DNA of 5,183 bases. It comes from Desulfobacterales bacterium (GTDB lineage Bacteria; Desulfobacterota; Desulfobacteria; Desulfobacterales; Desulfosalsimonadaceae). Below, one piece after another: positions 1 through 5,183 of this stretch. The notes below the pieces were generated by a model. The model did no database searches and had not been told where the DNA came from. It was given only the letters and a program-made list of their open reading frames with translations. Numbering within the stretch: the stretch's first letter is position 1; every line of letters begins with the position of its first letter. The translations under genes and the position numbers were made by a program. Location: contig JAOZOL010000194.1 of NCBI GenBank assembly GCA_029933295.1, forward strand, positions 1 to 5,183. Direction: 5' to 3'.

Positions 1-995
1 CCAGCATCATGTTAAATGATCAATCCATGGTCCATGAAGACATGCAGTTTTTTTTCCAGAATTTTCCCAGACTTTCACATCCCATGGGGATTCTGTCTGC
101 CATGGTCAATGCGCTTAGAAGTTTCTATCCGGAAATAATCGAAACGCAAGAGGATTTTGAAAAAGTATTCATCCGCCTGCTGTCAAAAATTCGCACCCTG
201 GCCGCCATGTCCTATAAAATATCCAGGGGCCACAAGCTGATTTATCCGCGCACGGATTATACGTATTGTGCCAATTTTTTAAACATGATGTTTGACAGCC
301 CGGTAAACCCATACAGGCTTGACAGGGATATGATTAAAGCATTGAATATATTTTGGATTCTACACGCCGATCATGAGCAGAACTGTTCCACATCTGCGGT
401 CAAAACAGTGGGAAGCGCCAGGGCAAACATTTATGCCTCCATATCCGCAGGGATTGCTGCATTATGGGGCCCCCTCCACGGCGGGGCAAATCAAAAAGTG
501 ATTGAAATGCTGACGGATATCCACGAAAAAGGGGGCGGCATCAAGGAAGTTGTTGAAAAGGCAAAAAACAAGCGAAGCCCGTTCCGGCTGATGGGCTTCG
601 GGCACCGGGTTTACAAGACCTATGATCCCAGGGCTAAAATCATGAAAAAAGTGTGCCACAAGATACTGCCCAAGCTGAAAATTAATGACCCGCTCCTTGA
701 TATTGCCAAACAACTTGAGGAAGTCGCTTTAAACGATCCGTATTTTATTGACAAAAATCTTTACCCCAATGTGGATTTTTACAGCGGTATTTTACTCAGA
801 GCCATGGGCATCCCGACAAAGATGTTTCCCGTTATGTTTGCCATCGGCCGCCTGCCGGGATGGATTGCCCAGTGGAAGGAAAACATGGATGACAGAGAAC
901 AGAAAATTACCCGGCCCAGACAAATTTATACGGGGCCGAGTAAATCACCGTATGTTCCGATTTCCAAACGAGGACTAAAAGAAAAAAACGAATAA
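1..995 (+). CDS. gltA: Type II citrate synthase, N-terminus cut off by window edge
   Basis: Condenses acetyl-CoA with oxaloacetate to citrate in the cytoplasm, at the entry to the TCA cycle. The reading frame is open to the left edge, so the ATG at position 9 is internal; by comparison with E. coli GltA (about 427 residues) roughly the first 100 residues are missing. Counting from that ATG, the visible family motifs are SHPM near residue 23, the ILHADHEQN segment at 118-125, LWGPLHGGAN at 152-161, MGFGHRVYK at 195-203, DPRA at 206-209, PNVDFYSG at 253-260 and RPRQIYTG at 302-309. The catalytic residues His157, His199 and Asp256 match E. coli His264, His305 and Asp362, and Arg208 and Arg281 match substrate-binding arginines. 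The active site is therefore complete and the gene looks functional. The family assignment is secure. Whether it makes citrate or a homologue such as 2-methylcitrate cannot be proven, but the high GltA similarity favours citrate. The stop is TAA at 993-995, only 19 bases from the convergent alpha-subunit gene. Confidence 0.96.
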   Translation, partial: SIMLNDQSMVHEDMQFFFQNFPRLSHPMGILSAMVNALRSFYPEIIETQEDFEKVFIRLLSKIRTLAAMSYKISRGHKLIYPRTDYTYCANFLNMMFDSPVNPYRLDRDMIKALNIFWILHADHEQNCSTSAVKTVGSARANIYASISAGIAALWGPLHGGANQKVIEMLTDIHEKGGGIKEVVEKAKNKRSPFRLMGFGHRVYKTYDPRAKIMKKVCHKILPKLKINDPLLDIAKQLEEVALNDPYFIDKNLYPNVDFYSGILLRAMGIPTKMFPVMFAIGRLPGWIAQWKENMDDREQKITRPRQIYTGPSKSPYVPISKRGLKEKNE

Positions 996-1014
996 ATATC
1001 TGAAATAACTATTT

Positions 1015-2487
1015 TTACGCCGCTTTTTTCCCTCCTCTGGTTATTTTTTCACGCAGGTTGACATATTGAACCATTGCCGACATTGCTTTTGCAGCCCTTA
1101 CGGGACTGGGCAGAATCGCAACACCCTTGTCCTGAAGATTTTTTATAAATCTGTTTTCCCGTGTATAAAAAGAAAACCCGATAAACGGTTTTGAAAATCC
1201 TTTAAGCAGATCCGCCACTGTTTTACTCTGATCATCTATAAAGACGCCGGTCTGTTCGACCGCTTTTTCACCGGTTATACCAAAACCTTCCATTGCCCGC
1301 TGGACAGAATGATCCGGCATCAGAAAATATATCAGCACCGCATCGGAATCTTCGTCTTCCATAAGCACTTTTGGAATACTCACATAATAATCCATGGGGT
1401 TTTTAGAATAGGTGATGTCAATGGGGTTATTGGTGCTGCCGGTGTGCGGAACATAGGGTGCCAGTTTTTTACGTGTATTTTGTGAAATCGGGTTTAATTT
1501 AAGCCCTTCCCGACAGCAGACATCAGCTGCAACCGCGCCGGGTCCTCCGGAATGCGTCTGAATAATCACCCGGTTTCCCTCAGGCTTCGGGCACATGCCC
1601 AAGCACAGGCAAAAATCAAACATCTCTTCAATGGACTGTGCCCGAATCACGCCACTCTGACGAAAAATGCCATCATAGAGCTTGTCCGGGCCGGACAATG
1701 CCCCGGTATGTGAAAATGTTGCTTTTTTCCCAGCCTCGGAGCCTCCCACATAATAAGCGACAATCGGCTTGTGCGGGACAATGGATCTGGCCATATCAAT
1801 AAATTCCCGGCCGCGCCGGATTGTTTCAATGTAGAGGCTGATGACTTTTGTATTCGGACATGCGCCCAGATATTCCAGACAATCAACCAGATCGATATTC
1901 GCCTCATTTCCCACACTGATACCGGCTGAATATCCCAACCCGAAATTTGAAAGATAGTCAAACATCTGTGTAACAAAGCTGCCGCTCTGGGAAGCCATGC
2001 CGATAAACCCGGAAGCCTGCTGATAAGGAAAATAGGTCGCATTAAACCGGTGATGAGGGTTAACCACTCCGATACAATTGGGCCCCACAAACCGCATGCT
2101 GTATTTATCAGCAATATCACATATTTTTTTTTCAAGGGCGATGCCGTCTCCGCCGACTTCCTTAAACCCGCCGGAAACGATAATCGCATGCTTTATTCCT
2201 TTTTTCCCACATGCTTCAAGGATCTCAGGAACCAGGTTTGTGGGCAGAACAATAAAAGCCAGATCCGGTACAACAGGCAGATCCATGACCGAGGCATATG
2301 TTTTCAAACCCATCACCTGGACTTCTTTGGGATGAACCGGGTAGATATCACCTTTAAATCCAAGCGCCTTTATGGATGAAAGCAAATTCGTTCCCATGGC
2401 GGCAAACCGGTTCGATGCCCCGAACATAGCGATATGTTCCGGGTTCATTATGTGATAAAGAGCTGTATGCTCAATGGATTTCTGCAT
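1015..2487 (-). CDS. ADP-forming acyl-CoA synthetase (ACD-like), alpha subunit: CoA-binding and phosphohistidine domains
   Basis: Alpha subunit of an NDP-forming acyl-CoA synthetase, which interconverts acyl-CoA + ADP + Pi and acid + ATP + CoA through a phosphohistidine. The 490 residues show the 1-2-5 domain order known for ACD alpha chains. A Rossmann-type CoA-binding domain lies at about 14-145, with FGAS at 22-25 and GPNCIG at 135-140. The succinyl-CoA-ligase-like domain at about 155-295 has SQSG at 167-170, LYIE ending at Glu221, and SHTGALSG with His260. A ligase-CoA domain at about 303-470 has GGPG at 314-317 and NPID at 354-357. His260 is the expected phosphorylated His, with Glu221 as its helper. 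The ATG start is preceded by AGGA at a 7-base spacing, and begins 2 bases after the beta-subunit stop. The chain is somewhat longer than archaeal ACD alpha chains (about 460), with extra sequence around 390-420. The acyl substrate is not predictable; acetate, branched, aromatic or longer acids are all possible. Confidence 0.92.
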   Translation of the reverse strand: MQKSIEHTALYHIMNPEHIAMFGASNRFAAMGTNLLSSIKALGFKGDIYPVHPKEVQVMGLKTYASVMDLPVVPDLAFIVLPTNLVPEILEACGKKGIKHAIIVSGGFKEVGGDGIALEKKICDIADKYSMRFVGPNCIGVVNPHHRFNATYFPYQQASGFIGMASQSGSFVTQMFDYLSNFGLGYSAGISVGNEANIDLVDCLEYLGACPNTKVISLYIETIRRGREFIDMARSIVPHKPIVAYYVGGSEAGKKATFSHTGALSGPDKLYDGIFRQSGVIRAQSIEEMFDFCLCLGMCPKPEGNRVIIQTHSGGPGAVAADVCCREGLKLNPISQNTRKKLAPYVPHTGSTNNPIDITYSKNPMDYYVSIPKVLMEDEDSDAVLIYFLMPDHSVQRAMEGFGITGEKAVEQTGVFIDDQSKTVADLLKGFSKPFIGFSFYTRENRFIKNLQDKGVAILPSPVRAAKAMSAMVQYVNLREKITRGGKKAA

Positions 2488-2489
2488 AT

Positions 2490-3179
2490 TTAAATCCTGT
2501 TCTCCGGAGAAAATACAACCAATGCATCCACTGCTTTAACACGGCCGTCCTGGTTAACCTTTAATGGATTTATATCGATTTCAGAAATTTCCGGATGCTC
2601 AAGGCCGATATCCCCCAATGCCACCAGGCACCGGCAAACGGTCTCCAGGTCCACCGGCAGTTGCCCCCGAAACCCGCTTAGCATTGCCTGTGACCGCAAT
2701 TCGCGCATCATGTCCATAGCCTCAACGAGATCAAACGGGGCAACCCGAAATACCGTGTCATTGATAATTTCCGTCATAACCCCGCCAATGCCCAGCATCA
2801 CACAGGGGCCAAACTGGGGCTCACGATTTAATCCGGCAATCAATTCTCTGATACCGGGAACCATCTCCTGAACCAAAATCCCTTCAAGCTCAACCGTTAC
2901 GGATGATTTAATCCGTTTGTATGCCAAAAGCACCCCATCATCAGATGTGATGCCCAGTTCAATACATCCGGCTTCTGTTTTATGCATCAACTCCGGGCTG
3001 CAGGCTTTCATTGCAACCGGATATCCGATCTTTTCCGCAGCTGACACCGCATCCGCCGGATGACGAACCAGCAGTTCTTCGGTTACCGGAATATAATACT
3101 CGGCCAGCAGCTTTTTGGACCGATATTCAGACAATGCGTGATGACTTTCGCCAATCACGGATTTATTTTTAACTTGCAT
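2490..3179 (-). CDS. ADP-forming acyl-CoA synthetase (ACD-like), beta subunit: ATP-grasp
   Basis: ATP-grasp subunit that passes phosphate between the nucleotide and the alpha-subunit phosphohistidine. With 229 residues it matches the size of archaeal ACD beta chains (about 230). In order it shows an N-terminal ATP-grasp lid (ALSEYRSKKLLAEY, 15-28), the ATP-binding Lys58 in PVAMKA, and SPELMHKTEAG with His66, equivalent to the relay histidine (His71 of ACD beta). QEMV at 104-107, LGIGG at 129-133 and the metal-binding-type segment EIDINPL starting at Glu200 follow. The start was chosen at the ATG at 3179 because AAGGA stands 5 bases upstream. A TTG at 3206 would add nine residues and overlap the preceding gene by 14 bases, but has no visible ribosome binding site. 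With the chosen start the gene begins 13 bases after the MBL gene and ends 2 bases before the alpha gene, so the subunits are probably translated in step and form one complex. Confidence 0.92.
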   Translation of the reverse strand: MQVKNKSVIGESHHALSEYRSKKLLAEYYIPVTEELLVRHPADAVSAAEKIGYPVAMKACSPELMHKTEAGCIELGITSDDGVLLAYKRIKSSVTVELEGILVQEMVPGIRELIAGLNREPQFGPCVMLGIGGVMTEIINDTVFRVAPFDLVEAMDMMRELRSQAMLSGFRGQLPVDLETVCRCLVALGDIGLEHPEISEIDINPLKVNQDGRVKAVDALVVFSPENRI

Positions 3180-3192
3180 AAGAATCCTTGCG

Positions 3193-4164
3193 CTATACCG
3201 GCCCAAACAAAACCACAGGTTCCCTGCCCGTCCGGCAAATCAATTTCTTGTTCTCCAGATATCTCAAATGAGAAATGGCCTCACCCGTGGCAAACCATTT
3301 TTGTGCGACCGGAAAATCATCCCAGGAATCCGCTTCAATATCCCACTTCATTTCCGATGCCACCTCAAAGGCAGACAAATTGGGTTTCTGAGTTAAAATG
3401 TTCATGGCTTCCGCTATCCGAAGTTTATGGTGGTGTTTTAATTCATCAATCCGTTCTCTAAAATTATCAAACAATCTCCGATGGCCTGGAAGCACCTGTT
3501 TGACATCAAGGGAATACACCTTGTCAAGACTATCCATATAATCTTTTAGCGGATCGCCATCATCCCACCAGCACTGAATGTTAGGCGTAATATCACCCAG
3601 GATATGATCACCAGCGATTAAAAATCGTTTTTCCGCCTCATATAAACAGGTATGACCCTGGGTGTGCCCGGGAGTCTGGATACAAGTGAATTTGTAATCT
3701 CCGATTTCCAATATGTCCTGATCGTTTAATATGCTTAATGCCGGCAGCCATTTGCTTCCGTATTTAAAGCCGGGATGCTGGTGCAGGGCGGAGCGGAGAA
3801 TTTCCTCGGGAAATCCGTTTTTTGCCCCATACTTTATCATCGGCTCAAAGCCCTGCCAGTTTTCGATAATTTCCGTGTCAGGACGATTAAAATAGATCCT
3901 GGATTGTTTTGTGGCCAGTTCCCCCACAAGCCCGAAGTGATCGGCATGAAGATGGGTAATAAAAATGTCTACACTGTCAGGATTAATATTTAATTCTTTC
4001 AATCCGTCCATCATGGCGGTTTTACATTCATCCCGGTTAAGTCCCGTATCGATGACCAGATTTCTTTCCCCTCCTTTAATAACATATGAATTCAAATACT
4101 TCAGAGGACTCTCCGGCAAAGGAATTTTAATTCTAAATAAATTTGGAAATAGTTCTTCGGCCAT
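3193..4164 (-). CDS. Metallo-beta-lactamase-fold hydrolase with C-terminal winged-helix-like domain (LACTB2/glyoxalase II-like)
   Basis: Predicted soluble metal-dependent hydrolase of 323 residues with no signal peptide. The MBL domain (about 8-230) keeps every metal ligand of a dinuclear site: HLHADH at 71-76 (His71, His73, Asp75, His76), His167 in TPGHTQGH, Asp186 in AGDHI and His228 in LPGH. The tail (about 238-315) runs from a His-rich helix (HHHKLRIAEAM) to FATGEAISHLRYLE, resembling the winged-helix domain found after MBL domains in LACTB2-type proteins. Family members hydrolyse thioesters, phosphoesters or RNA, so the fold alone does not give the substrate. As first gene of an operon with an acyl-CoA synthetase, an acyl-CoA or other thioesterase role is a reasonable inference. 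LACTB2-like nuclease activity is a less contextual alternative. The ATG start is backed by AGGAG 5 bases upstream, and a promoter lies 62-89 bases before the start codon. Confidence 0.9.
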   Translation of the reverse strand: MAEELFPNLFRIKIPLPESPLKYLNSYVIKGGERNLVIDTGLNRDECKTAMMDGLKELNINPDSVDIFITHLHADHFGLVGELATKQSRIYFNRPDTEIIENWQGFEPMIKYGAKNGFPEEILRSALHQHPGFKYGSKWLPALSILNDQDILEIGDYKFTCIQTPGHTQGHTCLYEAEKRFLIAGDHILGDITPNIQCWWDDGDPLKDYMDSLDKVYSLDVKQVLPGHRRLFDNFRERIDELKHHHKLRIAEAMNILTQKPNLSAFEVASEMKWDIEADSWDDFPVAQKWFATGEAISHLRYLENKKLICRTGREPVVLFGPV

Positions 4165-4191
4165 ACCTGCTCCTGTTTTTGAGTAAAAAAT

Positions 4192-4205
4192 AACGAACGC
4201 TCACT
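4192..4205. promoter_or_regulatory. Imperfect palindrome, possible repressor operator
   Basis: AACGAACGCTCACT reads as two 7-base half-sites in which four of seven pairs are symmetric and the other three differ by transitions. It sits about 14-27 bases downstream of the predicted start point, a position where a bound repressor would block transcription. The right half GCTCACT and the left half ACGAAC resemble half-sites of TetR-type operators seen near acyl-CoA genes, but this is a resemblance from memory and the symmetry is weak. Confidence 0.25.
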
Positions 4206-4225
4206 CTATTTTTAAACAAGGGGCT

Positions 4226-4253
4226 ATTCTACATAATCAGATTTATTTTTCAA
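4226..4253 (-). promoter_or_regulatory. Sigma-70-like promoter for the MBL/acyl-CoA synthetase operon
   Basis: Read on the minus strand, TTGAAA (4253-4248) and TAGAAT (4231-4226) each match the -35 and -10 consensus at five of six positions, with a 16-base spacer. The expected start point near 4219 gives a leader of about 55 bases before the MBL start codon. This suggests the operon has its own promoter even though the lipoprotein gene upstream faces the same way. It is a sequence match only. Confidence 0.5.
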
Positions 4254-4273
4254 CCGGTTTTATTTTATTGGAT

Positions 4274-4954
4274 TCAACTTCCTGAAAAAAATCCTAATAA
4301 ACAAAGGGGAAAAAGCACGATGTCCCCCGGAACCGTATAAAGGTATCTTAATTTCAACCAGCTGACTTCTTCTTCATCACGATTGAGCCAGTTTAAATCA
4401 GAATCCGAGGAGATGGACACCCATCGTTTTCCTTTTGATTCATCTTTATCGGAAACCGTATAATATAATTCACGATATGGATCATCGTTAAGGATCAAGC
4501 CATTATTGACATGTTCTTGTTTAAAGGTCTCTTCAAACAGCGCAAGCTGCTCCTTGCACTCAGCCTTTAAATTTCTGTCGCTAACAAATAAATAGACCGG
4601 TGAGACTGCCTTGCCCCTTTGTAACGGTTCCCGAAGGATCGCCATTTTTTTTCCCCCCGTGTTATCAAAGGGGATAAGAATTTCTAAAATTCTGCCGTCA
4701 CCGTCGCCTTTTAATATTCCGCCAAATTGATAGGTACGGTAAGAGGTCCAGTTCAGCCGGGTTTTCCCGACATAGACGCCGGTGTTAATTTTTAAAGACA
4801 AACAGTCTTGTCCGGGGTCTTTAAATTCATGAAACGGAGAACTTTTTTTACGAATTTTATCTCCAAGCTTTGCCGTCAAGCAGCAACCCGGCAATGCATA
4901 CATTATGAAAACCCCCAGAATCAGAGGCCATACACTAAATTTTATTTTTTTCAT
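4274..4954 (-). CDS. Putative lipoprotein of unknown function
   Basis: I do not recognise this 226-residue protein. Its N-terminus is a lipoprotein signal: a Lys-rich start (MKKIK), a hydrophobic core at about 8-21, then a lipobox-like LPGC with Cys24 as the probable lipidated residue, followed by a second Cys at 25. Pro at the -2 position is unusual for a lipobox, so type II processing is likely but not certain. The mature part is polar and mixed, including a GILKGDGDGR stretch near residues 79-88. It ends in a hydrophobic segment (VPGDIVLFPLCLLGFF, 208-223) that looks like the C-terminal patch of some small envelope lipoproteins. With no Asp at +2, the outer membrane is the default destination under the E. 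coli rule. The ATG at 4954 was chosen because GGGGGA lies 7 bases upstream and the signal peptide starts correctly. An ATG at 4975 would add seven residues and has no good ribosome binding site. Confidence 0.72.
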   Translation of the reverse strand: MKKIKFSVWPLILGVFIMYALPGCCLTAKLGDKIRKKSSPFHEFKDPGQDCLSLKINTGVYVGKTRLNWTSYRTYQFGGILKGDGDGRILEILIPFDNTGGKKMAILREPLQRGKAVSPVYLFVSDRNLKAECKEQLALFEETFKQEHVNNGLILNDDPYRELYYTVSDKDESKGKRWVSISSDSDLNWLNRDEEEVSWLKLRYLYTVPGDIVLFPLCLLGFFSGS

Positions 4955-4975
4955 CTTAAAATCCCCCTTCAACAT

Positions 4976-5183
4976 AGAGTTGAAACACTATTCCAAAATA
5001 TTTGATTGTTTTTTTAATGCGAAAAATTTTATATCAAATTCAACGCTACACCACAATAAAATTTAATTCATAATTTCAGAAGATTATATAATTGCCCCAC
5101 AATAACTGAATTAAGGTTGAAACTTTTTAGCTGATGCATTAATTGAAATAGAAACACGCGCCATTTTCCCGCAAGAAATCAAA
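4976..5183. other. AT-rich non-coding stretch upstream of the lipoprotein gene
   Basis: These roughly 200 bases to the right edge contain no convincing coding region on either strand: open stretches are short and lack a start codon with a ribosome binding site. The region includes candidate promoter elements and the 10-base palindrome ATTATATAAT at 5083-5092. Short open frames run off the right edge on the minus strand (one ends at 5112), so the tail of an upstream gene cannot be excluded. Confidence 0.5.
5028..5056 (-). promoter_or_regulatory. Possible promoter for the lipoprotein gene
   Basis: On the minus strand TTGTGG (5056-5051) and TATAAA (5033-5028) are separated by 17 bases. The -10 matches consensus at five of six positions, but the -35 matches at only three. 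It would give a leader of roughly 65 bases. A perfect TATAAT at 5088-5083 (minus) is an alternative -10, but no good -35 stands at the right distance. The stretch is very AT-rich, so chance matches are common. Confidence 0.25.

Noticed and set aside
462..978. Short open frames on both strands within the citrate synthase gene (462-713 minus, 748-978 plus)
   Set aside because: The citrate synthase frame carries all catalytic motifs across this region, so these are shadows.
1647..2189. 180-residue open frame on the minus strand inside the alpha-subunit gene
   Set aside because: It is an out-of-frame shadow of a well-conserved gene, with Trp/Ile/Leu-rich composition and no family motifs.
2050..2379. 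Two overlapping plus-strand open frames antisense to the alpha-subunit gene
   Set aside because: Both lie wholly within a confident gene on the other strand, have no ribosome binding site and show no recognisable motif.
3060..3461. 133-residue plus-strand open frame across the MBL/beta junction
   Set aside because: It is antisense to two confident genes, with low-complexity, Pro/Gln-rich translation and no start signal.
3775..4186. Plus-strand open frames antisense to the MBL gene (3775-3993, 3965-4186)
   Set aside because: They are antisense shadows of a gene with a complete metal-binding motif set.
4808..5005. 65-residue plus-strand open frame antisense to the lipoprotein N-terminus
   Set aside because: It has no ribosome binding site, while the opposite strand has a proper signal peptide and Shine-Dalgarno.
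5017..5073. 18-codon plus-strand frame starting at an ATG
   Set aside because: It has no ribosome binding site, lies in AT-rich sequence, and is of a length expected by chance.
4979..5123. Direct repeat GTTGAAAC at 4979-4986 and 5116-5123
   Set aside because: Eight bases repeated once in an AT-rich stretch of this size is likely by chance.
5121..5183. Open plus-strand frame running off the right edge
   Set aside because: It has no ATG, GTG or TTG in frame after the preceding stop, so no gene start can be placed.

Overview
The window looks like chromosomal core-metabolism DNA from an anaerobic, moderate-GC bacterium. The style of the proteins and the co-occurrence of a GltA-type citrate synthase with a split NDP-forming acyl-CoA synthetase suggest a sulfate-reducing or syntrophic member of the former Deltaproteobacteria (Desulfobacterota). 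This placement is inferred from protein character only. There are no phage, IS, CRISPR, tRNA or rRNA signatures.

Layout. Positions 1-995 (+) hold the C-terminal three quarters of a type II citrate synthase, cut by the left edge. It runs convergently, across only 19 bases, into a leftward operon of three genes (4164 down to 1015, minus strand). In transcription order these are a metallo-beta-lactamase-fold hydrolase with a C-terminal winged-helix-like domain (4164-3193), the ATP-grasp beta subunit of an ADP-forming acyl-CoA synthetase (3179-2490), and its CoA-binding/phosphohistidine alpha subunit (2487-1015). Gaps are 13 and 2 bases, and each gene has its own ribosome binding site. A good sigma-70-like promoter (4226-4253) precedes the operon, with an imperfect palindrome just downstream of its expected start point. 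Upstream on the same strand is an unrecognised lipoprotein gene (4954-4274), preceded by an AT-rich non-coding stretch to the right edge.

How the genes may work together. The alpha and beta subunits together carry the full catalytic set of the ADP-forming acetyl/acyl-CoA synthetase (ACD) family: a phosphorylatable His in alpha, a partner Glu in alpha, a relay His in beta and an ATP-grasp fold. They should reversibly interconvert acyl-CoA + ADP + Pi with acid + ATP + CoA. The co-transcribed MBL hydrolase has a complete dinuclear metal site and could be a thioesterase or other hydrolase of the same pathway; its substrate cannot be read from the sequence. Citrate synthase would consume acetyl-CoA, but it is on the opposite strand and not co-transcribed, so a functional link is only suggestive.

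The most interesting item is the MBL plus split ACD operon with its operator-like site. No clearly new kind of system is visible.
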